Both the position numbers and the translations under genes were made by a program. A stretch of DNA of 64,000 nucleotides from Mesomycoplasma bovoculi M165/69 (GTDB lineage Bacteria; Bacillota_I; Bacilli_A; Mycoplasmatales; Metamycoplasmataceae): positions 1-64,000 of the forward strand of contig NZ_CP007154.1 in NCBI RefSeq assembly GCF_000524555.1, written 5' to 3'. The notes under the pieces are model-generated. The model saw only the letters and a program-made list of their open reading frames with translations, had not been told where the DNA came from and did not search any database. Positions within the stretch are counted from its first letter, which is position 1. Each line of letters starts with the position of its first letter. Of the stretch, positions 47,473 through 58,258 are shown one piece after another.

Positions 47473-48072
47473 ATGAAAAGAATTAAGAAAATAATTTTAA
47501 CAGTTATACCAATTTTTAGTACATCAATCGCAATAGTGGCTTGTGGCCAAATTAGTAAACCAATAGATGATAAACAACCCAGCAATAAATCAACAGATCA
47601 ACTATTAGAACCATCAACCCAAAAAACAATTGATAATACAAAAAATGAAAATACTAAAAAATCAGGTAATAATGAAAATAACAAACTAACAGATAAATCA
47701 ATCGATTTATCAAACGATAAAATTACAATTGAATTTCAAAACTATTTAAATCAAGCAAAACAGTTGGCAGAAGAAGTATCCCAAAAATATTCATTGAGTA
47801 AAATCAATAACTCTACAAATGTTGAAGAGTTAAACAAATGAAGAAATGAACTTGGAGATATTTATCATGAAATAGGATCTTCCAACAGTAAAAGAGTAGA
47901 AATATTAAAACAACTAGCAATTAAATTAGGAAGTATTCAAAATAAAAATGAAAAAGAAAAAATCAAGTTTTATAAAGAGATAAACGACCAAATTTTAAAA
48001 TATTGAAGTCAGGTTGCTCAATTTTGAGACAAAACATGAAAAAGATTGAACCAACTTAAAAAACCAAATTAA
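47473..48072 (+). CDS. Lipoprotein with helical C-terminal domain
   Basis: The 199-residue protein has a signal peptide with lipobox IVAC (Cys 24). A disordered linker rich in Asn, Lys, Ser and Thr covers residues ~30-75. The remainder is predicted helical or coiled coil (FQNYLNQAKQLAEEVSQKYS, RVEILKQLAIKLGSIQNKNE) and ends in an aromatic stretch with four UGA Trp codons. The domain looks like a small surface adhesion or scaffold unit, but no family is recognised. It forms a single-gene unit with its own terminator. Confidence 0.78.
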
Positions 48073-48078
48073 AAAAAG

Positions 48079-48109
48079 AAAACAAGACTACAATGAGTCT
48101 TGTTTTTTA
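48079..48109 (+). terminator. Terminator after the helical lipoprotein gene
   Basis: AAAACAAGACT and AGTCTTGTTTT pair around six bases, followed by T. Confidence 0.88.
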
Positions 48110-48123
48110 ATACAGTTTTTTGC

Positions 48124-48210
48124 TTAAACTTCAACTGAAAAGTCTTGTGAGTTCTTTTGAGCAGCCAGAACAGAGGCTAAAGCAATATATGTTTTTCAAC
48201 AACTCGAGAC
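48124..48210 (-). pseudogene. Short C-terminal gene remnant (uncertain)
   Basis: The minus strand encodes WKTYIALASVLAAQKNSQDF-SVEV then TAA, with a stop just upstream and no start codon. The amino-acid composition looks like a genuine protein C-terminus. Nothing coding continues upstream. It lies in a 440-base gap before the PTS gene; the rest of the gap is non-coding. Confidence 0.3.
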
Positions 48211-48376
48211 CTATTGTAGCACATTTTTTTGTAAAGTTATAAATATTTTTAAACTGGGGAAAATATTAAGAAAAATAGGTCAATTTTATTGTTTGAATTC
48301 ATTTTTTCTTAATATACATTGTCATCAAAAGGCATTGAGGTTGTGTTGGAATTCCATAAAAATTAATTTGTATTTC

Positions 48377-48462
48377 ATATGATTTTTGTTTTTTAAAAAA
48401 GTAAAAGTTATTCAAAATTTAAAAAAATTTATAACAAAAATCATATTAAAATATATTATAAT
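48377..48462 (+). promoter_or_regulatory. PTS gene promoter with 14-bp inverted repeat
   Basis: ATATGATTTTTGTT (48377-48390) and AACAAAAATCATAT (48433-48446) are perfect complements separated by 42 bases. The right arm covers the expected -35 position of a promoter whose TATAAT is at 48457-48462. The layout suggests a two-site operator or a structured element controlling sugar uptake. The transcript would begin about 45 bases before the ATG. Confidence 0.6.
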
Positions 48463-48514
48463 TAAAGTGCTGTGGTAAACATAGTTTAATTATATTATTA
48501 TAGAAAGGAGTGAC

Positions 48515-50875
48515 ATGAGTTTTTCTCTAACTCAATTTAAATCGCTTAAAAGTTTGTTTGAGCAGAAAAAAAGAAAATTAAATAACTCTGGTTCAGGAAA
48601 ATGGCGTCAAATATTTTCCAAATTATCCGGAGCTTTTATGCTTCCTATTTCTGTTATGTCCATTGCCGGTTTATTGCTTGGAGTTGGTGCTGCTATAGCA
48701 AGCAACTCACATTCAGAAGGTGGTAAAATATTTGGACAATTAATTCAAAATTTAGGTGATCCTGTTTTTGCAGCACTTCCTGTTTTATTTGCTATGGCAT
48801 TTGTTATAGCCTTTACAGATGAAGCGGGTGTTGCTGTTTTTGCAACATTAATTGGTTACCTAGTTTTTGTTTCTACACAATCTGCGCTTATTACATCTGA
48901 AAATGGTGGATATAAAATTTTATTCACTGAAGGTGGTAGAGATCCATTAAAACTTTCTAGATTAGTTGGTTCTACATTAGGGTTTACTTCTCTTCAAACC
49001 TCGGTGTTTGGAGGTATTGCTGTTGGATTAACAATTCAATGACTATATCGTAAATTCCACACAATTCAGTTGCCACAAGTTATTTCATTCTTTGGTGGTA
49101 AACGTTTTGTGTCTATCATAACTATTCCAGTAATGTTTGTTTTAGCATTACTATTTTTACTTTTTTGACCATGAATTGGTATTGCTCTTAATGCAATAGG
49201 AACCGGAATTGGTTCAGTTCCTTATGGTTTTGAATCTCTTATTTTTGGATACATTGAAAGATCTCTAATTCCTTTTGGTCTTCACCATGTATTTTATGCT
49301 CCACTTTGATATTCATCAGTTGGTGGTGATGCTGGTGAGTCTATTCAAAATGGAATTAACGCTCTAAAGGAAACCAACCCAGATCTTGTTGCAGGTGCTA
49401 ATACATCACAAATTCTTATAGACTATACAAACAATAAAAATAGTTTTCAAGGTGATTCAACTGCTTCATTAAAATTATTGCAATATGGTAATTACATTGA
49501 TTACACAATTAAAGGTAAAAATTATGAAGTTCCTTTATTTACATTTTTACAAGAAAATGGATTTAAAGTAGGTCGTTTTGCTGATGGTAAATTCTCAGGA
49601 ATGATGTTTGGTTTACCAGCTGCAGCAGCTGCTATGGTAATGGCAGCACCAAAAGAAAATAGAAAAGTGGCTCTTGGAACTGTTGTACCTGCAGCTGTTA
49701 CTTCATTTGTAACTGGGGTTACAGAACCAATTGAATTTACTTTCTTATTCTTATCACCAGCTCTTTTCTGAGGTTTCCATGCAAGTATGATGGCTTTATC
49801 ATTCTTCTTTGCAAACCTTGCAGGAGTCCACATCCCTATGGCATTTAGTGGTGGTGTTCTTGACTTGCTACTTTATGGAATTATTCCTGTTCAAAAAGGA
49901 ACTAACTTCTGATGAGTATTAGTGGTTGGACTTGGTTATGCTCCAATTTACTACTTATTCTTCTATTGATTCATCAAATATAAAGACTTAGCAACTCCAG
50001 GTCGTGGACAAAACACCCGTCTATTCACTAAAGCTGACTACTTAAATAAAAAAGATGCAGCTAAATTGGGTGACATTGACCCACAAGTTTTAGCAATTGT
50101 TGAAGGTTATGGTGGGATTCACAATATTACTAACTTTAACAATTGTGCATCACGTTTACGTTATGATGTTAAAGATGCATCTAAAGTTTCTGAAGATAAA
50201 TTGAAAGCTGCTGGAGCAATTGCTATCAAGGTTGAAGGAAACAACCACGTACAAGCAATTTTAGGACCAGTAGCTGAGCAATTAAATGCTAAAATTAAGT
50301 CACAGAGAAATGCTATTATTGAACTTGAACATAGTGGAGCAAAAATAGAAGCTCAATCTGTTATAGAAAAAGTGGAAACAGAATTAAAAGATAAATCTGA
50401 AACACCTAAAATAGAAGTTTTTGCACCTGCAAAAGGTCAAATTATTCAATTAAGTGAATTGAATGATGATGTATTTTCTAAAAAATTAATGGGTGATGGT
50501 TTTGCAATTCAAGTTGGTAAAACAGGAATTGCTAATGTTTTTGCACCAATTAGTGGTATTGTTGAAGTTGTTTTTGAAAGCAAGCATGCAATCGGAATCA
50601 CTAGTGAAGATGGTTCATTAAAAACTCTTATTCATATAGGAATTGATACTGTAAACTTACAAGGTAAAGGTTTTGAAAATTTTGTTCAAGTTGGACAAAA
50701 AATTCAAAAAGGTGAAAAAATTGCAAGTGTTAATTTAGATACATTAGTTGAAAATAATGTTTCAACTACAGATGTTATTTTCCTTGTATTACCAGAAAGT
50801 AAACAAACTAAATTCATATTTAGCTCAACTAATTCAGAAAAAGAACTAGGTGAGTTAGTAGGTTTTGTAGAATAA
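48515..50875 (+). CDS. ptsG: PTS glucose-type transporter subunit EIICBA
   Basis: A 786-residue fusion that takes up and phosphorylates a hexose, probably glucose. EIIC: LSGAFMLPISVMSIAGLLLG, the FGLHHVFYAP loop, and VTGVTEPIEFTFLFLSPALF. EIIB: NNCASRLRYDV with the phospho-accepting Cys 544. EIIA: LIHIGIDTVNLQGKGF with His 707, partnered by His 691. Order C-B-A matches the glucose family. An AAAGGAG site precedes ATG 48515. Sugar specificity (glucose versus GlcNAc) cannot be settled by reading. It is transcribed alone between two terminators. Confidence 0.92.
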
Positions 50876-50903
50876 AATAAACTTATAATATCCTTTTAAT
50901 TTT

Positions 50904-50931
50904 AAAAAACACCTTGAAAAAGGTGTTTTTT
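50904..50931. terminator. Bidirectional terminator after ptsG
   Basis: AAAAAACACCTT and AAGGTGTTTTTT form a perfect 12-bp stem around GAAA. It can also end the minus-strand lepB transcript, which converges here. Confidence 0.9.
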
Positions 50932-50947
50932 ATTATAAAAATAAAAA

Positions 50948-51430
50948 TTAAGGCTTGACACCAATAATATCATGGACTGAAAAAATTCCAAATTGTCTAC
51001 TATCAAAACTTTCAGGCAAATTATCACCTAAAGCATAAAATTGATCTTTTTTGATAATAACATCTAAATTTTTAGTAGGAGAATTTTTATCAAGAGTTTC
51101 AACTTTTTTTCCATTAACAAAAAGTGTATTGTCATTAATTACCAGGTGATCTCCTTCAACAGCAATAACTCTTTTTACTAAAATAGTATTTTGGTGTTTA
51201 AAAAAAACAATATCATTTTTTTTGATATTTTTTGTAATTTTTACCAAGGTTACTTGACCCGGGGTTAAGGTTGGGAGCATCGATTTTCCACTAATAGTTG
51301 TTATTTTAAATAAACTAAAAAAAATAGAGAAAAATACAACAACAATTCCAACTCCAATTGCTCCAGAAGTGATTGTAAGAGTATTATTTTTTCAAATATT
51401 TTTGAATTTGGAAATAATTAATTTTGTCAT
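50948..51430 (-). CDS. lepB: Signal peptidase I
   Basis: The 160-residue protein has one N-terminal membrane helix (GAIGVGIVVVFFSIFFSLF). The catalytic Ser lies in SGKSMLPTL (region B) and the catalytic Lys in ILVKRVIAVEGDHLV (region D); region E is ALGDNLPESFDSRQFG. Together these are the Ser/Lys dyad of Gram-positive SipS enzymes. Many mycoplasmas lack a recognisable type I peptidase and rely on LspA only, so its presence is notable. It starts four bases after gene A1, a putative surface protein, so both are likely co-transcribed. A2/B-type proteins have no lipobox and may be clients. Confidence 0.9.
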
Positions 51431-51434
51431 AATA

Positions 51435-53210
51435 TTATTTAAATTCTTGAACTAAAATTTTAATATAATAAATATTTTTTAAATCAACTGATTGTTTATT
51501 AGAAATAATTTTATACAATTCATTGTTTAATTTCAATATAAATGATGATAGATTTGGGAAATCCTCCTTAATTTTTAATATAGAATCTTGATTTAGTCTA
51601 TCATTTAAATAAAAAAATATAGTTTCTAATCAATTATCTTTTAAATTTGTTAAATTAATTTCAGAATTCATAATTTTTGATATTTTTGATTTTAATAAGT
51701 TTGAATTCACTGGCAAACTCAAACTTTGTCTAAAAAATATATAAATGTATTGCAGCCAGATATCAGAATTGTTATTATTAGGATTTCCTTGACTAAATTT
51801 ATTTACTACATCATCGGCAATAGATCTAGGTTTGTGACTGTTTTTAGAAAAAAAAGATAATAACTTTAAAGAAAAAAATAAATCTTGAACATTTTTTATA
51901 TCCGCTAATTTAGTTAATAAATAATTTTCTAATTGAGTGCCCATTTCTGTTAAATTGTTATGAGTAATTAAAGCATTTTTGTTTGTGTTTATTAAAAAAT
52001 TAACATAAAAATATAGATCTTCCACAGTTAGTTTAAAATTTTTAAATGCCTGTTTAAACTCAAAGTCAATAGATTTTACTAGTTCTTGTTTATATTTTAA
52101 ATTACTTTCATCAAGTAAAAAATAAGCTAAACTAGAATTTTTTATACTAATTGGTGAAATTATTAAAGAATTAGTATCAAAAATTATTTTTAATTGGGTT
52201 AAAATTATTTCAGCAATCAAATCCTGGCTATTACTATTTATTGAATTTCTTAAAATATTTGTTAAACTAGCTAATTCGTCCAAATTTAAACTACTATCAC
52301 TTATTTGTTCTTCAAATTTTTCTAAAAATTCAGATTTCTTATTTGTTGAAATATCATTAATCAAACTAGTTCAATATTTAAATTGCAATTCATCCAAGCT
52401 ATATTTATTGGTTTGTTTGTAAAAATTTTGTCAACTTTGATACCAATTTTGTAATTGTTCATTTTTTTGTTTTAAAATTTTTTTAACTTCATTTTGATTT
52501 ATATATTTTGCAATTTCTAGCAAAAAAGCACCATTTGATCAACTAGAATTATCTATGTTTTTAAAAACAAAAGAAAATTTTTGAATTTCTTTTAAAATTT
52601 GGTCAGAAATGTTAAAGAAAATTTTTTCAAAATTTTTATTATGTTTTTTTGCAAAATATAATAATTGCCACAAAAAAGTAATGTTTTGCTGACTATCTTG
52701 ACTTATTTTGAATTCCTGATTTTCACTATTATAGTTGGATAAAAGTATTTGCTTAACTTTTGATTCATCAAAATGAATATTTAAGGTTCAAGCAATGTTT
52801 AAAAAATAAGGGATATCAAAAAAAGATATGCTTGTAACATCTGGTAATTCTTTAATTTGTTCTTTAAATTTATTTATAACTTCTAGGGAAGCACTGTTAT
52901 TTAGTGTGTAAAGAATATCTAAAACCTTGCTAAGTTCAGATCAATTAATTTTTTGTCCTTTATCAGGGCCAACAAAAGAAAAAAGTTGTTTGTTTATTTC
53001 AAATTTTACAATTTTTGAATCAATAATATATTGATTAATTGTTGAATCTGTTTGAAGGTTAGGTTTGTAAACAAATAAATTTCCACTAGGTTTAATTGAG
53101 TGTAATTTGCTATTATTTGATTTTAATATTAAAGGAACTGAAATAACTATTGTTGGCAGAGACAAACCTAAAACTAATCAAAATGCTATATTTTTTTTGC
53201 TAATTTTCAT
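51435..53210 (-). CDS. Membrane-anchored surface protein A1 (paralogue of 55539-57344)
   Basis: A 591-residue protein with an uncleaved or type I signal (NIAFWLVLGLSLPTIVISVP), then a large extracytoplasmic part made mainly of helices rich in Leu, Ile, Lys and Asn. No lipobox. It aligns with A2 throughout: LFVYKPN/LFYQYTP after the anchor, DKGQKIN/DKGQDLR, the central SPISIKNSSLAYFLL/SPISIKNTFFAYQML, VEDLYFYVNFLI/LEELYFYIAFVL and VQDLFFSLKLLSFF/VRDLFFAIKISSYF. I recognise no family. It is divergent from B1 (162-base gap) and followed by lepB. Numerous UGA codons are used. Confidence 0.75.
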
Positions 53211-53372
53211 TTTCTTCCAATTAAAATTTAGGGCAATATTAATTATATTCTAATTAATTATATCAATGCATTTCTAAAAAAAATTTACTTTAAAAATTAA
53301 AAAATAAAATTTTTTTATTTTTTTGCAAGACTCAAAAATATAGTTGTAAAATTTACAAAAGAAGGAGTACAT

Positions 53373-54338
53373 ATGAAAATAAAAATTAAAAAAATTTCTA
53401 AGTCCTTATTGATTGGGACAAGTATTGCAGCAGCTATTGTTGCACCTACTGTAATTTCACAGTCTAAAATTACATCTTTTGCAGGAAATAAAGAAGTTAT
53501 ACCTTTATTTTATGATGATACAATTGTAACCACTGGGCAACATCAAAGTGCCACTAGATATTTTGAAGGTGGAAAATTTACAGTTACATTAGATGGTGAT
53601 GAACGTACATACAAAAACTCTATATTTGATGATGATAGAGTTACTTGAAAAGGAGTTGCTAAAGCAAAATTTGAAGGTTTAAGTGATGTGACTCCCGAAA
53701 CCATTACAAGCCAAGTTGTTGGTTATGTTTATGGAAGTGGCCGTCCAACTTTTACCGCTGGTGCTTTAGCAGCTCCTACAGCTGTAACTGGAACTGCTAA
53801 TGTAACTTTTAATGTTACAAATAATGAAAAAACTAGCAATGCAACATTTAAAAACACTTCAGATATTTCACATTATTATGACGGTGCTGCTACAATTTGA
53901 AAACTTTGAAGTCACGGACAAAGACATGTTGCTACTGTGCAAGCTAAAAACTGATTTGTAACTTTAGAATCTGATTCTGATTTTTACTCAGACTCTAAAC
54001 ATAGAGACTTAACACAACAAGAAAAAGAATGGAAACAAAAAGTAGAAGATTTCCAACAAAAATATAAAACTATAAAAGAGCAAAAAGAAAAAGAAGCTAA
54101 AGAGAAAGAAATTAAAGATAAGCGCAAGCAAGAAATAAAAGATACTATTGAAAATGAAAGAGATGAAATAGCACTTTTAAAAAACAAATTAGAAAAGCTA
54201 AAATTAGAACTAGAATTGAAAAAGATTAAAGATCAAGTAAATAGTCATGGTTCTAGAAGAATGAGACGTTCAGTTCCATCGAATCACAATAAACCAAAAG
54301 GAAATAAAAAAGTAAGAGCTAGCAGAGTGCGTAGATAG
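53373..54338 (+). CDS. Secreted/anchored coiled-coil protein B1 (paralogue of 54406-55452)
   Basis: The 321-residue protein starts with a Lys-rich leader and hydrophobic segment (SLLIGTSIAAAIVAPTVIS). Residues ~40-215 form the shared B domain: EVIPLFYD, QSATRYFEGGKFTVTLDG, ITSQVVGYVYGSGRPTF, GQRHVATVQAKNWFVTLESD, SDFYSDSKHRDLTQQEKE. A long charged coiled coil follows (QKYKTIKEQKEKEAKEKEIK ...) and a basic tail ends RASRVRR. Trp uses UGA. B1 and B2 converge on one perfect terminator. The function is unknown; a coiled coil hanging off a secreted domain suggests a structural or host-contact role. Confidence 0.75.
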
Positions 54339-54362
54339 TTAGAAATTAAATTTTGAAAATAT

Positions 54363-54390
54363 AAAAAACACGAATATATTCGTGTTTTTT
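54363..54390. terminator. Shared terminator between B1 and B2
   Basis: AAAAAACACGAATATATTCGTGTTTTTT is a perfect palindrome and ends both converging paralogues. Confidence 0.9.
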
Positions 54391-54405
54391 ATTTATTTTT
54401 ACTTT

Positions 54406-55452
54406 TTAATTTTTCTCTTTGTTTATTTGGTTTTTTATTACTTTGTTTCTTTTTTTATGATTTTTAGTTAATTTTCTCTTTTTTTGCTCACTTTTATTTT
54501 GTTTTTTATGTTTATTTTTAGGTTTGGATAATTGTTCTTCTAATTTTTTAATTTCTTTTTCTAATTCTAATTTTTTACGCTCACCTTCTTTTTTGATTAA
54601 TTCTATTTGTTCTTGGTGTTCTCGTTCTTCTTTTTCTTTTTGTTCTTTTTCTTTGCGTTGTTGCTCTTCTTTTGCTTTTTGAGCAGCCATTAATTTTTCA
54701 TCATCTTCTTTCGCTTGTTGTTGCTCTTTTTTATTTTGTTCTATTTGTTCTTGTAACAACCCTGCTTGCCTTTTCGCATCAGCGCCCTCTTTAACATATT
54801 TTTCAAATTGAGTTAAGGGTCTAGAATCTGAATAAACTTTTGAATCAGAATCTAAGATTATAAATCATTGTTTAGATTGTAAAGTTGCTCTATGTCTTTG
54901 CCCATAATCGTGAATTTTGTACATTGTACTTTTTCCACCATACTTTTGTTCAGTGTCAAAAACATTATTAAAAAACACAGTGCTAATTAATTCATTACCA
55001 TTTTGTTGAATTGATGATCCATTATAACCTGGCTCCTTTGAGTTATCAATATCTTTGTCAGTACTAAATTGAGGATAACCTCACCCATAAGTTCAAGCAA
55101 TAACTTGACTATTTATTCTATTTCCTGAATTTTGGTCATCATTTAAAGGGTCAAATTGAGATGTTGCATAACCTTTTCAATACATATAATCTCATCTAAA
55201 AATAGATTCATAATGAATGTCTTGCACACCTTCTAATTTCACATTAAATTTACCCATTCCTGTGTAAATTGTTGCACTTTGTTGAATTTGTTTTTTGGGG
55301 TTGCTTCAATCATAATAAAGTGGAATGGTTTCTTGATTCACTGCGTTTGCAGTAATTTTATTTTGTGATAAAGATACAGGAATAGCTATCGCAGATGCAC
55401 TAGCCACACCAGCCATTAAAGAAAGAGAAGTTAATATTTTTTTTCTAGCCAT
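54406..55452 (-). CDS. Secreted/anchored coiled-coil protein B2 (paralogue of 53373-54338)
   Basis: A 348-residue protein with a leader MARKKILTSLSLMAGVASAS. The B domain aligns with B1: ETIPLYYD, QQSATIYTGMGKFNVKLEG, INSQVIAWTYGWGYPQF, GQRHRATLQSKQWFIILDSD, SKVYSDSRPLTQFEK. The C-terminal ~150 residues are almost entirely Glu, Lys and Gln (coiled coil), turning strongly basic at the end (NKHKKQNKSEQKKRK ...). Trp is UGA at about seven places. It is the last gene of the minus-strand run that begins with the ABC permease, lying 86 bases after A2. No family is recognised. Confidence 0.75.
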
Positions 55453-55538
55453 TGTCCAATATTTCTCCTAAAAGTTCATTTAACTAAATATTAATTTTAC
55501 TATTTTTGAAAAAAAATAAATAGAGATATTAAGAAAAA

Positions 55539-57344
55539 TTATTTTAGTAAATTTATCAACTGATCACTATAGTAAATATCTTTAATTTGTACTGATTTGT
55601 TGTTTTGAATTCTTGATTTTATTATACTCTGTAAGTTTAAAACAACTTTTCTAACTTCAGGTATTAATGGTTTCAAATTAGAAAAATCATTTAGATTTTT
55701 CAGTTCATTAATTGAAAAAAATAAAGATTCTAAAGTTTCATTTTGTTCTAAATAATTTCATAATAAGTCTTTTTTATCATTATTGTTTTCAAAATACAAC
55801 AATGCGTTTTGTATTCTTAGAATAAGAATTGAATTTGAGATTTCAACATTGAACATTTTTTTAAAAAAATAAAACACAAAAGTAACTCAAATTGGGTTGT
55901 TTAATGCAATAGATTGATTATTAAATAAATTAAAAAGTTTGTCATCTATAGTTCTATTAATTTTTGTTATGCTAGAAAAGTATGAACTAATTTTAATTGC
56001 AAAAAATAAATCACGCACATTCTCTATATAGTTAAAACTAATTGTTGATAAAGTTTCTAATTTTTTACCCTCACTTGTTAATTGTTGATTTTTCACAATT
56101 GCAAATTTATTTTCACTAAGCACAAAAGCAATATAAAAATATAACTCTTCTAAGTTAAATTTATTTATAAAATCGCCCTTGTTATTTTTTTGAATCATCA
56201 ATTGAAATTGATTGTGAATTGAATTTTTTAGCTTGGATATTATTAAAAAGTTGTTTTTTTGATTTTTTAGCATTTGATATGCAAAAAAAGTATTTTTAAT
56301 GCTAATGGGCGAAAAAACCAGATCATTATTTACAAAAGTTTTTGTTTTATTTTGAATAATTTGAATATATTTTGTTTTAATTTGATTTTGAAAATCTTGC
56401 AATATTTGAGTAATAGAATTTAAATCCTGTAATGAAATGTTTGCTTGATTTTGAATCATGTTTTCAAGCAAGTCAGTAATTTCTAATTTTTGATTTTCTT
56501 TTATTGGGTTAAATTTTTCACTTCAATAGTAAAATTCAGCTTTATCAATTGATGTGCTATTTGTCTTTTTTTCATAAAAATCTGATCATTGACTTATTCA
56601 TTTTTGAATTTCAGTTTTTTTATTTTGACTAATTTTTATGTTGTTGAAAAATTTTAAAATAGCCAATAAATTATTGCCATTATTTCAACTAGATAAACCT
56701 TGATCAATACTAAAATTAAATTTAAAATTTGTAACTTCCTGTTGTATTTGACTTTTAATTGAGAAAAAAATAGAATTAAAATCCATATTATGTTTACTTA
56801 AAACATAAAGAAGATTTCAGATAAAAGTTAAATTAATGCTGGAATTTGGACTTACAATTAAGTATAAATTATTGTTTATTTTTTTAGTATATTGCAATAA
56901 ATATTGCTTGATTTGGTTCATGTTAATTTTCAAATCAAGACTTAAAGCAATGTTTAAATAGTATGGCAACTCTAAAATTGGTATTAATTTTAAATCTGGT
57001 AAATTACTAATTTTAGATTTTAAAAATTCAATAAAGTCATTATTTTTGATGTTGCTTGCAATATTTAAAATTTGATTTATTTCAAAATATCTTAAATCTT
57101 GACCTTTGTCAGATAAAACAAATATTTGATTATCGTTATAATTTAGAAAGTTTTTCTTAATGATTTGAGAAAAATCTTCATTATATTTTGTATTTGGTGT
57201 GTATTGATAAAATAAATTTGAGTTTGGAACAATAGTGTGTAAATTTTTGTTACTTTTTAAAACTAAAGGAATAGAAATAGAAAGTGATAAAACAGATGCA
57301 CCAATTATTAAAGCTAATGTTAAATATTTGTATTTAGTTTTCAT
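55539..57344 (-). CDS. Membrane-anchored surface protein A2 (paralogue of 51435-53210)
   Basis: The 601-residue protein has an N-terminal anchor (YLTLALIIGASVLSLSISIP) and a helical extracytoplasmic body homologous to A1. The best conserved stretches are PNSNLFYQYTP, DKGQDLR, LELPYYLNIALSL/FDIPYFLNIAWTL and SPISIKNTFF. No lipobox, no catalytic motif. It begins 17 bases after the stop of lipoprotein C, so it is probably expressed from the ABC/lipoprotein operon. The repeated combination of A and B genes in two places suggests the products work together. Confidence 0.75.
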
Positions 57345-57361
57345 ACAAAATTAATAAATTT

Positions 57362-58258
57362 TTAATTTTTAAAATTAATTAATGTGTAAAAAAATGGATC
57401 CCCGCCCAAATTTTCTTCAAAAACTGATTTTTCCACTTGAGAAACATTGTTAGCTTTAGTGTTACCAATATTAAAGTTTGTTTCCATTCTAACAAATTCT
57501 GCAAAAGGAAACTTCAGACTTTTAATATCTAAAATTTTAGGATAAATTTTAATTCAAGGACTTAGTGCAACAATAGTGTTTACAACTTTATCATTTTGTA
57601 TTGTTTTTGTCACATCGAGTTCAAAAACAAAATTGTCTTGATTAAGTAAAAATACTTTATATTTTTGATTATTGTCTTCTTTTTCACCTTTTACGATAAT
57701 GATGTTTTTAAAAACACTATTTGTAGGTTGGTAAAAAGCATTTGCTAAAGCATTATTTTTAAGCCTTAAATTAGAGTCTTCTTCTAATCTTCTAAATTGA
57801 TCATTAACTCCCAAAGCACGAATAAAGGTTGCTTGATTTAAATGGGCTAAAAACCATAATCAATTAAAATTAAAAAGTTGACTATAGTTATCTTTTGCTT
57901 CTTGATACAAAAGAGGTTGGTTATTTTGAGTGCTAAATAAACCTTCAACAGGTGCGTCACTTCTATTATTAATAGTGTTGTAATAAATTAAATTAAAATT
58001 TAACTCCTTTTTATAAACTTCACTTTTAATGTTTTTTGTTCTGTTAATAAATTGTTCTTTACTATCCTTATTTTCAAAAACAAAATCCAAAAGTTCTTGA
58101 ATAGGTTGGTTATCTAAAAAGTTTTGAAAGCTGTTAGGTTTTTGAATAAAACTTTGATAGTAAGAGAAATTTTTAATTGTGTTAGATTGGCCACAACTTA
58201 CAAGCGTTAATCCCGCTAGTACACTTAAAGCAGAAAATCCTTTAACTATTTTTTTCAT
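57362..58258 (-). CDS. Lipoprotein C of the ABC-linked surface operon
   Basis: A 298-residue lipoprotein with signal MKKIVKGFSALSVLAGLTLV and lipobox LVSC (Cys 22). The mature part is mixed helical/beta with no low-complexity linker: LDNQPIQELLDFVFENKDSK, YQEAKDNYSQLFNFNWLWFL, YKVFLLNQDNFVFELDVTKT. It overlaps the preceding lipoprotein gene by 17 bases. Its layout (NFNWLWFLAHLNQATFIRALG against KNWFFLLNNIDKINFIYNPYS, both followed by a beta-strand region) hints at a distant relationship to the N-terminal half of that protein. The function is unknown. Confidence 0.75.
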
